The notes under the pieces were generated by a model. That model was not told the DNA's origin. It made no database searches and saw only the letters and a program-made list of their open reading frames with translations. Made by a program: the position numbers and the translations under genes. 49,879 bases of DNA from JBBRMQ01 sp038230775 (GTDB lineage Bacteria; Acidobacteriota; Thermoanaerobaculia; Gp7-AA8): assembly GCA_038230775.1 (NCBI GenBank), contig JBBRMQ010000001.1, forward strand, positions 1 through 49,879, written 5' to 3'. Shown here in pieces: positions 1-7,766 of the stretch (the stretch's first letter is position 1; each line of letters starts with the position of its first letter).

Positions 1-471
1 CATCCCTGCCGGATCCGAATCTTCCAGAGCCAATTGAAGGTCCACGACTACGGAACGCCCCGCCGCGCCGGTTGGGCCGCCCGTGGCGACCGTCAGCGGC
101 GTTGTTACCTCAAACGGCTGGAAGAGCCCCGCTCCAGCTCGCCACTGCAGACGGGAAAGCGGTACGATCCTCCCCGAAGCGACGAGCGAGGAGCTCTTGG
201 AGACCAGTCGTAGAGTCCATCGGCCAGCACTGAACACCCGAAGCCTGAGCGCACCTGGAACGACGGCCGTCTGCCCCGGGGTCACATTGCCGAACCCCAC
301 AGGATCGGATTCGACCTCATAGGTGGCCTGGGTAAAGGGCTCGGGAGTGCGGACGGACCGCGCGCGACGCCCGGTCACGCCTTCGGCGAAACCGCTGGTG
401 GCGAAGGCGATAAACGCCAATGCGCCAGCGACACGAATAGCGTACTTGACAGGATTTAGCACTTTTTTCAC
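1..471 (-). CDS. Secreted beta-rich protein, 3' end beyond window
   Basis: I translated this frame by hand: it opens with GTG at 471-469 (V-K-K-V-L-N-P-V) and stays open to base 1, 157 codons. An in-frame TAG lies a short way upstream, so the start must be close to this GTG. The N-terminus has a basic start, a hydrophobic stretch (AGALAFIAFATSG) and a likely signal-peptidase site before EGVTG, so the product is probably exported. The mature part is rich in alternating hydrophobic and polar residues, with a W-T-L-R-L segment and a later L-Q-W-R segment, the general look of a small beta-sandwich such as WxL or spore-coat-U-like proteins. I do not recognise a specific family. It follows the secreted protein at 542-997 by 70 bp on the same strand and may share its transcript. 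There is no clear Shine-Dalgarno sequence. Confidence 0.6.
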   Translation of the reverse strand, partial: MKKVLNPVKYAIRVAGALAFIAFATSGFAEGVTGRRARSVRTPEPFTQATYEVESDPVGFGNVTPGQTAVVPGALRLRVFSAGRWTLRLVSKSSSLVASGRIVPLSRLQWRAGAGLFQPFEVTTPLTVATGGPTGAAGRSVVVDLQLALEDSDPAGM

Positions 472-541
472 TGAAGCCGGGGCAGAGTCTAACGGATCTT
501 GCTAAGGTGAATTGTGACATAGCTCATCTGTTTTCGGTCAC

Positions 542-997
542 TTAAGGAAGCAGGCGCGAAACGCGGATTCGCACCGGCCATGCGTACCGGCCACTCTTCG
601 CCGCAGATTTCAAAGCCAGCCGGATCGACAGTGGCTCCGCTCGGAGCGAATGTTTCCGCGTGATGAAGCCACCACCAGGACCCACGGTCACAGTCGCTCC
701 CGCGAAGTCCGCCTGCGCTTCGGAAAACGGGGACGGTGCGATCTGGAAAATGAGCAGAAATCCCCTCTCGTCGTTGGTGCGGACGTCAAGGACAGACGTC
801 GTGACTTCGACGAAGCCTCGCTGAATCGCTTCGTCCGTGATCTCGATGGTCTCCGGCTGGCCCTCAACGCTCCATCGCAAAAACGGAACGACGGTTGCCG
901 ATACGCTGACCCCGCGTGACGTGGCGCTCGCACTTGTGACGAAGAGCGCTGCAATGACCAGCCATTGAGCCGTTCGGATGTGCACGCGCCGACACAC
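542..997 (-). CDS. Small secreted protein of unknown function
   Basis: This is a 151-residue protein with an obvious N-terminal signal peptide (a basic start, then WLVIAALFVTSASA with an AXA-type cleavage site). The mature chain is short, has no cysteine and looks all-beta: TVVPFLRWSV, a central stretch with ERGFLLIFQIA, and a C-terminal PVRIRVSRLLP. That is compatible with a single beta-sandwich domain exported to the periplasm or cell surface. I do not recognise the family. It lies 70 bp upstream of a second small exported protein at 1-471 in the same orientation, and both have similar size and composition. The pair may therefore encode two subunits of one surface structure; this is inference from context only. 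Confidence 0.6.
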   Translation of the reverse strand: MCRRVHIRTAQWLVIAALFVTSASATSRGVSVSATVVPFLRWSVEGQPETIEITDEAIQRGFVEVTTSVLDVRTNDERGFLLIFQIAPSPFSEAQADFAGATVTVGPGGGFITRKHSLRAEPLSIRLALKSAAKSGRYAWPVRIRVSRLLP

Positions 998-1114
998 CGC
1001 ACGGCACCGGCCATGAGGCTGGGGTCCTGAAGCGCCAGTCAGTCCAGTGGGTTAGCCGAAACACGGCGCGTGACCGCCGCCCGAGAAGCAGACAGGCGTC
1101 CAGACTTGGAACGC

Positions 1115-2056
1115 TCAGTGCGCCTTCGTCTTCTTCACTTCCTCGGTCAACGCCGGCACGATCTGAAACAGGTCGCCCACGACGCCGAGGTCCGCGACGC
1201 GGAAGATCGGCGCTTCTGCATCCTTATTAATGGCGACGATGTGCTTCGACGACGTCATCCCGGCCAGATGCTGGATCGCACCCGAGATTCCGCACGCGAT
1301 GTAGAGGTTGGGGCTGACGACGCGTCCGGTTTGACCGACCTGATGCTGATGATCGATCCAGCCCGCGTCGACGACCGCCCGCGATGCGCCGACCGCACCG
1401 TTGATCGCATGCGCCAGATCGCGCACCACCGAGAAGTTCGCCGCTTCCTTGAGGCCGCGACCGCCGGACACGATGATGTCCGCTTCGGCAATCGACATCT
1501 CGCCCGCCTCCGGCGATTTCGTCTCGAGCAGTCTGGCCTTCGAATCGGAGGATGCAGTGATCTCCACGACTTCCGCCGCGCCACCACCCGCTTCCTCGAC
1601 TGGAAACGCATTCGGGCGCGTGGTGGCGATCGCGGGAGTCGAGCTGACCTCGACCGTAGCGAACGCTTTGCCCGAATACACCGGCCGCCGTGCGCGTAAC
1701 TTTCCGTCCGACATCTCGAGGCGATCGACATCGGACGCCACTCCGGCATTCAGACGCGCAGCGAGCCGCGGCGCGAGATCGCGTCCGTTTGAAGTCCCGC
1801 CAAAGAGGATGACGGCCGGCTTTGCCTGCTCGGCCGCCTTCTGCATCGCGGACGTGAAGGTTTCCGTGAGGTAGGCCCCCGCCGGCGCGACGAAAAGCCG
1901 CTTCGCGCCAAACTTTCCGGCCTCGGCAGCCACCGCCTTGTCGTTCGCAAACGCGACCACGTCGTCGCCAAGTTTCCGCGCGGCGGACAACGCTTCGAGC
2001 GACGTCTTGCGGATCCTGCCGTCCCTGGTTTCGAGAAATACGAGGATGGTCGCCAT
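1115..2056 (-). CDS. etfA: Electron transfer flavoprotein alpha subunit
   Basis: EtfA binds FAD and forms a heterodimer with EtfB, which passes electrons from acyl-CoA and other flavin dehydrogenases to ETF:quinone oxidoreductase. The 313-residue length is normal for the family. The C-terminal FAD domain is clear: a S-G-G-R-G-L segment near residue 197, then SPNLYIACGISGAIQHLAG and KHIVAINKDAEAPIF, followed by the usual D-L-G-V-V-G-D end. The ATG at 2056-2054 shares its A with the TGA stop of etfB, so the two subunits are translationally coupled and made together. No acyl-CoA dehydrogenase or ETF-QO gene lies in the window. One of the few TTA leucine codons not followed by GGC occurs here, in G-K-L-R-A near 1690. 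Confidence 0.95.
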   Translation of the reverse strand: MATILVFLETRDGRIRKTSLEALSAARKLGDDVVAFANDKAVAAEAGKFGAKRLFVAPAGAYLTETFTSAMQKAAEQAKPAVILFGGTSNGRDLAPRLAARLNAGVASDVDRLEMSDGKLRARRPVYSGKAFATVEVSSTPAIATTRPNAFPVEEAGGGAAEVVEITASSDSKARLLETKSPEAGEMSIAEADIIVSGGRGLKEAANFSVVRDLAHAINGAVGASRAVVDAGWIDHQHQVGQTGRVVSPNLYIACGISGAIQHLAGMTSSKHIVAINKDAEAPIFRVADLGVVGDLFQIVPALTEEVKKTKAH

Positions 2057-2811
2057 CAGAGTGCCTTGGCCTCTTCGCGAATGTATTTGAGGATTTCCTT
2101 CGCTGCCGCTGCCGGATCGGAGCCGTCGATCTTGCGGCCCCCGCTCTTCTCCGGCGGAAGCTCGAGCTTCACGAACGTCACCGACGGCGTCGCAGCTTCG
2201 GCCGGCGTCTGCGTGTCGATCGCGATCTTCTTGGCCGCCATGATTCCCTTGAGCGACGCGTAACGCGGCTCGTTCATGCCTTTCTGAGCCGTAATCACCG
2301 CGGGCAGCGGTGCTTCGATCACTTCCTCGGCGCCTTCAATCTCTCGATGCGCAATCGCCTTGCCGTCCGCCACTTCCAGATGCGTAACCACATTCACCTG
2401 CGGATAGCCGAGGAGCTCCGCGACCATCGGACCGACGAGGGAGTTGTCCGTTCCGACGCCCTGCTTGCCGAAGAAAACCAGGTCGTGCGGCACATTCTTG
2501 ATCGATGCTGCGAGCGCTTTCGCGATGACCAGCGAATCGGGAGTGGCGTCTCCTTTGATGTGAATCGCCTTCGTTGCGCCGCGCGCAAGACACTCGCGGA
2601 GCGCCTGCTGAACGCGATCGGGTCCGAATGAGATGACGGTGACGTCCCCACCCTGCGCTTCCTTGAGGCGAATCGCGGCCTCGAGCGCGAGCTCGTCGTA
2701 GGGCGAAACGATGAACTTCAGCCCGGTTTCATCGATGTTCTTGCCGTCTCCGGCAATCTTGATCCGCGCCTCGGTGTCGGGCACCTGAGCGATGCAGACT
2801 ACGGAATTCAA
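2056..2811 (-). CDS. etfB: Electron transfer flavoprotein beta subunit
   Basis: EtfB is the AMP-binding partner of EtfA. The protein is 251 residues, the usual size, and starts MNSVVCIAQVPDTEARIKI, matching the family N-terminus (conserved V-K-x-V-P-D-type segment). Further typical features are SPYDELALEAAIRLKE, the segment GTDNSLVGPMVAELLGYPQ that forms the nucleotide site, and LPAVITAQKGMNEPRYASLKGIMAAKK near the C-terminus, the loop used for contact with dehydrogenase partners. It is the first gene of a two-gene etfBA operon. Its upstream region, shared divergently with the Hfq-like gene, contains the heptamer hairpin at 2865-2923. Confidence 0.95.
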   Translation of the reverse strand: MNSVVCIAQVPDTEARIKIAGDGKNIDETGLKFIVSPYDELALEAAIRLKEAQGGDVTVISFGPDRVQQALRECLARGATKAIHIKGDATPDSLVIAKALAASIKNVPHDLVFFGKQGVGTDNSLVGPMVAELLGYPQVNVVTHLEVADGKAIAHREIEGAEEVIEAPLPAVITAQKGMNEPRYASLKGIMAAKKIAIDTQTPAEAATPSVTFVKLELPPEKSGGRKIDGSDPAAAAKEILKYIREEAKAL

Positions 2812-2864
2812 AGGGGCCTCCCGATGAAAAATCGCGACATTCTACATGCGCCGCTGCGCGACGC

Positions 2865-2923
2865 GTTGACGGTTGACGGTTGACAGTTGACCCCGCCGAC
2901 ACCGTCCACACTCAACCGTCAAC
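2865..2923. repeat. Heptamer-repeat hairpin A (GTTGACN units)
   Basis: Four consecutive 7-mers occupy 2865-2892: GTTGACG, GTTGACG, GTTGACA and GTTGACC. After a short spacer the inverted unit appears as TCAACCGTCAACC at about 2912-2923, so the transcript or single strand can fold into a hairpin. The element lies between the divergent starts of etfB (2811) and the Hfq-like gene (3016). That position makes a simple terminator role unlikely. It has the same architecture as the hairpins at 3348, 10218 and 25989 but a different unit sequence. Confidence 0.75.
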
Positions 2924-3015
2924 CCGCGGCGCACCCGCGGGCCACAGGCACGCGCTCTGCAGAGGTCCCGCTCAAGAAAATTCCTGTCAGTCGAACGGTA
3001 AAACGGAGGATGCCA

Positions 3016-3348
3016 ATGCCATTTTCGAGTCGGCCGCGCGAGTGGGATCCCCAAACCAGCCCGAGCAAGATGTTCCGCACGGCCCTCGACTTCAAGCGAG
3101 CGCCCAAAAACAATGGCCGCTCGATGAGGCAGGCCCCGCCAGAGATCACGAACGCCGAGAATTTCTATTACGTGAAACAGATGCATGCGAAGACGCCGAT
3201 GGTCATCGTGATGAACGACGGCGAGACCATCCGCGGTTGCATCGAGTGGTACGACAAGGGTTGCCTGAAGGTGAATCGCGACGGCGCCCCCAACCTGCTG
3301 ATCAACAAGAACTGCATCAAGTACCTCTTCAAGCAGGACGAGGAGTAG
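3016..3348 (+). CDS. Divergent Hfq/Sm-like RNA-binding protein
   Basis: The 110-residue protein has about 45 polar, basic N-terminal residues followed by a compact Sm-like domain: NAENFYYVKQMHAKTPMVI, then VMNDGETIRGCIEWYDKGCLKVN and NLLINKNCIKYLFK. The pattern of strand, D/N-G-x-x-I-x-G-x-I-x-x-Y/F-D and a closing K-x-x-I-x-x-L is that of Hfq, which forms hexameric rings that bind sRNAs and A-rich RNA. The Sm2 signature is altered: N-K-N-C-I-K stands where canonical Hfq has Y-K-H-A-I. The frame is open further upstream through hairpin A. I chose the ATG at 3016 because a GGAGG sits six bases before it (3005-3009); the ATG at 3010 is too close to that site. RNA binding is inferred from fold, not shown. 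Confidence 0.75.
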   Translation: MPFSSRPREWDPQTSPSKMFRTALDFKRAPKNNGRSMRQAPPEITNAENFYYVKQMHAKTPMVIVMNDGETIRGCIEWYDKGCLKVNRDGAPNLLINKNCIKYLFKQDEE

Positions 3349-3481
3349 TTGGGCGGTTGGGACGTTAGGCCGTTGGGTCGTGTGACGGCGTTCAGCAACT
3401 TTCCAACGTCCTGACAGGAATCGACTCGCCGCTCCGATGGAAAACCGTTGACGTCCGCACTTCCCAACTTCCCAACTTTCG
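3348..3481. repeat. Octamer-repeat hairpin B (GTTGGGNN units)
   Basis: Four 8-mers run from 3348 to 3379: GTTGGGCG, GTTGGGAC, GTTAGGCC and GTTGGGTC. Inverted copies follow as CTTTCCAAC at about 3399-3407 and as two tandem TTCCCAAC units at 3461-3476. The element fills nearly the whole gap between the Hfq-like gene, whose stop codon it touches, and pdxA. It is the same kind of structure as the hairpins at 2865, 10218 and 25989, with an 8-base rather than 7-base period and a longer spacer between arms. Confidence 0.65.
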
Positions 3482-3497
3482 TTTCATACTCCCGCGC

Positions 3498-4394
3498 GTG
3501 AAGCCGCTCGCGATCACCCTCGGCGACCCCGCCGGTATCGGCGCCGAGGTGGTGTTCAAGGCGATCGAGACGATGGACGTGCCGGTCCGCGTCTTCGGCA
3601 GCCGCGCGTACAGCAATCCGCCGGGCGGCCTCGAGTTCGTCGATGTCGGCGGATCAGGCGCGATTCACTACGGCGAGATCTCTCCGGATTACGGCCGCAT
3701 CGCGCTTGCGTCGCTCGACGCCGCGCTGTCGGCGATCGAAAGCGGCGAGTGTTCGGCGCTCGTGACCGCCCCGATTCACAAACAATCGATCGCCGCGGCG
3801 GGAGCGCACTTTCCCGGTCACACGGAACTGCTCGCCGATCGCGCCGGCCTGACCCGCTACGCACACCAGTACGCGATGTACTTCGATTCGCCGCGATTGC
3901 GCGCGGTGCTTCTCTCGGTTCACCTGCCGCTTCGTGATGCCATCGCGCAGATTGCCGCCGAAGACATCGCGGCTCTGGCTCGATTGACCTCGCGCGAGTT
4001 TGCACGCATCTACGGACGCGCGCCCAGCATCGCTGTCGCCGGACTGAATCCGCACGCCGGCGAAGGTGGACAGTTCGGCGATGAGGAGGTCGAGATCCGT
4101 CGCGGCATCGAGCTATGCACCGGCCTCGATGTCACCGGACCGCATTCCGCCGATACAATTTTTCGACGAAAATACGACGTGGTGATGGCGATGTACCACG
4201 ACCAGGCATTGATCACCATCAAGACGCTCGCATTCGAGGAATCGGTGAACGTGACGCTCGGCCTTCCCTACCTCCGCGTTTCCGTCGATCACGGCACAGC
4301 GTTCGACATCGCGGGCAAAGGCATCGCGGACGCCGCTCCCATGCGTTACGCGATCGAGTGGGCGGTACGCCACGCGGAGAAGTTCAGCCGATGA
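3498..4394 (+). CDS. pdxA: 4-hydroxythreonine-4-phosphate dehydrogenase PdxA
   Basis: PdxA oxidises 4-phosphohydroxy-L-threonine in the DXP-dependent pyridoxal phosphate pathway; the product is used by PdxJ. The 298-residue sequence is somewhat shorter than the E. coli enzyme (about 330). It has the family landmarks: LAITLGDPAGIGAEVV at the N-terminus, APIHKQ, FPGHTELLADRAG with the metal-binding histidine, LNPHAGEGGQFGDEE, MYHDQALITIKT and the end DHGTAFDIAGKGIADAAPM. The start codon is GTG at 3498, giving the canonical M-K-P-L-A-I-T-L-G-D opening. Its TGA overlaps the ATG of the next small gene (ATGA at 4391-4394), which starts a coupled three-gene unit. No other B6 gene is in the window. 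Confidence 0.93.
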   Translation: MKPLAITLGDPAGIGAEVVFKAIETMDVPVRVFGSRAYSNPPGGLEFVDVGGSGAIHYGEISPDYGRIALASLDAALSAIESGECSALVTAPIHKQSIAAAGAHFPGHTELLADRAGLTRYAHQYAMYFDSPRLRAVLLSVHLPLRDAIAQIAAEDIAALARLTSREFARIYGRAPSIAVAGLNPHAGEGGQFGDEEVEIRRGIELCTGLDVTGPHSADTIFRRKYDVVMAMYHDQALITIKTLAFEESVNVTLGLPYLRVSVDHGTAFDIAGKGIADAAPMRYAIEWAVRHAEKFSR

Positions 4395-4522
4395 ACCGCT
4401 GGTCCATCCGCATCCTCGGCATCTTTCTGATCATCGCGTTCCTGCTGCTGATGGCGAACCTGCAGAAGCAACTGGTCATGATTCAGCGGCAGCGGCCGGC
4501 CACGACAACGACCACGCGTTGA
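4391..4522 (+). CDS. 43-residue single-pass membrane protein
   Basis: A complete small frame starts with the ATG that overlaps the pdxA stop (ATGA) and ends with a TGA that overlaps the TTG start of the EamA gene (TTGA at 4519-4522). The product has a short basic N-terminus, one hydrophobic helix (ILGIFLIIAFLLLMANL), a glutamine- and arginine-rich tail and a terminal run of threonines. The double overlap argues that it is translated, since it sits exactly in the coupling register of the operon. I do not recognise it. A small membrane subunit or partner of the downstream transporter is one possibility. Confidence 0.6.
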   Translation: MNRWSIRILGIFLIIAFLLLMANLQKQLVMIQRQRPATTTTTR

Positions 4523-5385
4523 AGAAGCACTGGATCGCGATCGTCATCCTCTTTCTCGTCGCCACAGCGTGGGGAGCGACGTTCACGCTCATCAAGTCCA
4601 TCCTCGCGCAGATCGCGCCCGAGCCCTTCATCTTCTGGCGGTTCACGATCGCCGGCATCGTGCTCATGATCGGCGCCATTGCGACCCGCCGTCTCCGTCG
4701 CCAGTCCTTGTGGCCGGGAGCGCTCCTCGGCTTCCTGGTGTTCGCGGGGTACTGGGCGCAGACGCACGGCCTGCTCACGATCAGTCCCTCGCGCTCCGCG
4801 CTGCTCACCGGCGTGTACGTGGTGATGGTTCCCTTCGCCGATCGGGTCTTGTACCGCGCGCGCATCGCGCTGTCGGCGTGGATCGGATCCGTGCTCGCGG
4901 TGGCGGGAACGTCGTTGCTGATCGGCGGTTTTCAGTCGCGGCCGCAATTCGGTGACGTGCTCACGCTCTTTTGCGCCGTTTGTTTTGCGCTGCACGTCGT
5001 GCTCTCGGCAAAGTACAGCGCGAGCATCTCCGCGCTGGGTCTCGCTGCCGTGCAGATTCTTTGCGTCGGGTTGTTTGCCGCGGTTCCGGCCGCGTTGGCG
5101 AAGAGGCCTCAGCCGACACGTCTGGTGGTCGGCGTGGTTCTCTTCACCGCCATCGTGACGACGGCGATCGCCTTCGTCGGTTTGATGTGGAGTCAGGCCC
5201 GCGTGACGGCGACCGAGGCGGCGGTGATGCTGGCGTTCGAGCCGGTGGCGGCGTCGTTCACGTCGGTCGTTTTCTACGGCGAGCCGGTGACGATCGCGTT
5301 CATCGCCGGCGCCGCTCTCATTCTGGCGGCAATGGTCCTGTCGCAACTGCCGGAGAGCCCGCGCCGCGATCCGATCGCGATGTGA
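4519..5385 (+). CDS. EamA/DMT-family transporter
   Basis: The 288-residue integral membrane protein has about ten hydrophobic segments arranged as two EamA repeats, the layout of drug/metabolite exporters. The first repeat contains FLVATAWGATFTLIK and EPFIFWRFTIAGIVLM, which match the conserved N-terminal EamA pattern. The second ends with PVAASFTSVVFYGEPVTIAFIAGAALILAAMVL, the usual C-terminal repeat signature with its G-E in the last loop. It uses a TTG start coupled to the stop of the 43-residue gene. The last 68 bp overlap the 3' end of the acyltransferase gene on the other strand. The substrate cannot be read from the sequence; linkage to pdxA would allow a vitamin B6-related or amino-acid compound, but this is speculation. 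Confidence 0.85.
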   Translation: MKKHWIAIVILFLVATAWGATFTLIKSILAQIAPEPFIFWRFTIAGIVLMIGAIATRRLRRQSLWPGALLGFLVFAGYWAQTHGLLTISPSRSALLTGVYVVMVPFADRVLYRARIALSAWIGSVLAVAGTSLLIGGFQSRPQFGDVLTLFCAVCFALHVVLSAKYSASISALGLAAVQILCVGLFAAVPAALAKRPQPTRLVVGVVLFTAIVTTAIAFVGLMWSQARVTATEAAVMLAFEPVAASFTSVVFYGEPVTIAFIAGAALILAAMVLSQLPESPRRDPIAM

Positions 5386-6517
5386 TCTCGTCCGCGATCT
5401 CGATGATCTCTGCGCGGATCGCGCTGACATCGAGGCGTCGCATCATCAGACCTTCGATCGTTTCACTCACCAGCAGCGCGCAATATCCGAGGAGCGGAAG
5501 GATGACGATCATGTACGCGCGCGTGAATGCGGCGATGAGAATCCACATCAGCGGATAGAACGCGATGCCGGCGAGAAACTTCACGGTCGCCGCCATCTCG
5601 CGATCCGAGCGGCGCGCGATGAGACTGATGAGCCGGTAGACGGGCCAGTGAATCAACGCGCCGGCGATTCCGAATGGCAGCAGGAGCACATGCGCCGCGC
5701 GCACCCCCGCGGTTCGCGGCGGCGGATCGATCTTCGCGATCGCCACCGCAAGCCGAGCCACTCTTGCCGGGTCGCGCTCGCACAGATACGTGTAGCCGTC
5801 GACGAATCGCTTTCGTAGCGCGAGCTCCTGCGCCAGGCTCACGTTCCGGCCCGCGGAGAAGATCCGCTCGGCGCGGTCGATCAGTTCGAGCGCCTCGTGT
5901 GAGTCCGCCTGCAGCGTGACGTCCGCGATTGCCCGCTCGATCTCATCGGTGAGCGGATTCACGAGCTCTGGCGGGGGTTCCCCTTCGCCATGCGCCTCCA
6001 CGATGATTGGCGGCCCGAACAACACGAGCGCCGAGCTGCGGAACGTCTGCTTCGATGTGTAGTACAGACCGGTAGGCACCACCAGCACTCGAATCGCGGC
6101 GCCTAACGCGATCCGCGAGACGCCGGTCTTCATCTCGCGCATCTTCGGATCGCTATGCGTCGTTCCTTCTGGAAAGATGGCGACGGCGCCTCCGTTCGCG
6201 AGGATCTCGCGCGCGCGGGCGAAGGTCTCGCGATTCGACTCCGTCGACACGTTGTCCTGCTTGCGATAGACCGGAATCGTATCGAGGGCGCGGGCGACCC
6301 AGCCGATGATCGGCATCCTCAGCAGCGGTGCCTTGGCCAGAAACGAAACGCGGCGCGGCGCGAAGCAGAGCAGGAACAGCGGATCGATGAGTGCGTTCGG
6401 ATGATTGACGGCGAAGATCACGGGCGCGTCGCGCGGGACGTCGCCGACGATCTCGATCCGGCGGAAGAAAATCTTCGCCAGCGCGCGCAGCAGCGCGGTG
6501 ATCAGTCGGCGCGCCAC
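5318..6517 (-). CDS. 1-acylglycerol-3-phosphate O-acyltransferase-like protein (PlsC family)
   Basis: The N-terminal half is a PlsC-type acyltransferase domain: NHPNALID near residues 38-45 (the NHx4D catalytic box), the acceptor-region segment PVYRKQD, and FPEGTTH near 115-121 (the EGT box), followed by VVPTGLYY. The second half, with three or four hydrophobic segments, is longer than in simple PlsC enzymes and recalls the longer GPAT-like members. It likely acylates glycerophosphates or a related lipid at the inner membrane. The start is a GTG at 6517, 15 bp inside the end of the upstream MFS gene, so the two are coupled. The reading frame extends further upstream only as a shadow of that gene. 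Its 3' end overlaps the convergent EamA gene by 68 bp. Confidence 0.85.
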   Translation of the reverse strand: MARRLITALLRALAKIFFRRIEIVGDVPRDAPVIFAVNHPNALIDPLFLLCFAPRRVSFLAKAPLLRMPIIGWVARALDTIPVYRKQDNVSTESNRETFARAREILANGGAVAIFPEGTTHSDPKMREMKTGVSRIALGAAIRVLVVPTGLYYTSKQTFRSSALVLFGPPIIVEAHGEGEPPPELVNPLTDEIERAIADVTLQADSHEALELIDRAERIFSAGRNVSLAQELALRKRFVDGYTYLCERDPARVARLAVAIAKIDPPPRTAGVRAAHVLLLPFGIAGALIHWPVYRLISLIARRSDREMAATVKFLAGIAFYPLMWILIAAFTRAYMIVILPLLGYCALLVSETIEGLMMRRLDVSAIRAEIIEIADEITSRSDRGAGSPAVATGPLPPE

Positions 6518-7719
6518 GCGGCCACCGTCCAGATTACGCCCGCGACCAGAATCGCCGCCGGCACCACGAGAATGCCGCGCGCCAGCGAGCTCGTATCCGA
6601 AATCGCGCCGATGAGTGGCGGCGACGGGATGTCGCCCAGGACGTGAATGATGAGCACGGACAGGCCGACGGCGCTCGCGCGCTCCACCGGCGCCACGGCG
6701 TTGATGATGGCGGAGTTCACGGGTCCGGTGGACGTGAAGATGAAGATCTCCGCGATCACGATCGCCGGCAGATACACCGCCTTCCGCGGATCGGACAGAC
6801 AGATGTACGTCGCCGGCGCGGCGATCAGCGTCGCGATTCCCGAGACCCACAGATACGACTGCTTCGTTCGTTTCAGGAAAAGGTCGCCGAGCCAGCCGCC
6901 GAGGAACGTGCCGGTGAAGCCGGTGATGAGCGTGATGACGCCGAACGTCACCGTCGCATCATGACGGCTCATGCCGCGCACCCGCTCCAGGAACGCCGGC
7001 ATCCAGAACGCCAGCCCGCCTAACGCGAACGTATACGCCGCATAGCCGAGGACCGTCAGCAGATACGGTCGATTGCGCAGCAGGTGAAGGTATGTTTCCT
7101 TCGCGCTTCGTCCCTCCATCGAGGCTCCGGCATCGTGTTGCCCGCGCGGCGGATCCTTCACCTTCAGCACGAGCAGCGACAGAAGAACGCCGGGAGCACC
7201 GGCAATCCAGAACGCCGCACGCCAGCCAAAGTGCTGATCGACGATTCCGCCTAACACGTATCCCGCCGCCGATCCGAGCGGAATGGCGGCGAAGAACACC
7301 GCCAGCACCCGTCCCCGTGTCTCGTATGGAAAGGCATCGGCGAGCAGCGCCGGTGCGATGGTTCCGTACGCGGCCTCGCCCACGCCGACACCCGATCGCG
7401 CAATGAACAGCGACGTGAATCCGCGCGCGAACCCTGCCAGTGACGTCGCCAGGCTCCAGAGGAAGACGCCGAGGGCAATGAGTGGAGGGCGGGACCGGCG
7501 GTCCCCTAACGTTCCGAACAGCGGCGACGTCAGAGTGTAGACAATGATGAAGCCCGTCCCCACCAGACCGAGTTGCGTGTCGGAAAGATGCAGCTCCGAG
7601 CGCTTGATCGACTCGACCACCGCCGCCACGATCCAGCGGTCGAGATAATTGAACATGTTGATGAGCGTGAGGATCAGGAGGGCGTAGGTTGCGGCGCGGT
7701 CGCGCTTTTCGAAACTCAC
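6502..7719 (-). CDS. MFS transporter, spinster-like
   Basis: This 405-residue protein has twelve predicted membrane segments and the MFS motif A between TM2 and TM3 (F-G-T-L-G-D-R-R-S-R). The opening FNYLDRWIVAAVVESIKRSELHLSDTQ is typical of the spinster-like branch of the family, which in bacteria carries organic anions, lipids or sugar phosphates. The substrate here is unknown. The coupled acyltransferase downstream suggests a lipid-related cargo, which is an inference from context. Three G-TTA-GGN leucine-glycine contexts lie in this gene (7018, 7249 and 7504), the highest density in the window. The gene is divergent from the phosphatase gene at 7767, with 47 bp between the starts. Confidence 0.88.
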   Translation of the reverse strand: MSFEKRDRAATYALLILTLINMFNYLDRWIVAAVVESIKRSELHLSDTQLGLVGTGFIIVYTLTSPLFGTLGDRRSRPPLIALGVFLWSLATSLAGFARGFTSLFIARSGVGVGEAAYGTIAPALLADAFPYETRGRVLAVFFAAIPLGSAAGYVLGGIVDQHFGWRAAFWIAGAPGVLLSLLVLKVKDPPRGQHDAGASMEGRSAKETYLHLLRNRPYLLTVLGYAAYTFALGGLAFWMPAFLERVRGMSRHDATVTFGVITLITGFTGTFLGGWLGDLFLKRTKQSYLWVSGIATLIAAPATYICLSDPRKAVYLPAIVIAEIFIFTSTGPVNSAIINAVAPVERASAVGLSVLIIHVLGDIPSPPLIGAISDTSSLARGILVVPAAILVAGVIWTVAAWRAD

Positions 7720-7766
7720 GTGTTACACGATCGTAATCACACAGCCGCTATCATGGAAGTCATCGC

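Noticed and set aside
4483..5430. Long minus-strand open frame opposite the EamA gene
   Set aside because: Its product is almost entirely arginine, histidine, aspartate and glycine, the typical antisense shadow in GC-rich DNA, and the plus strand encodes a clear transporter.
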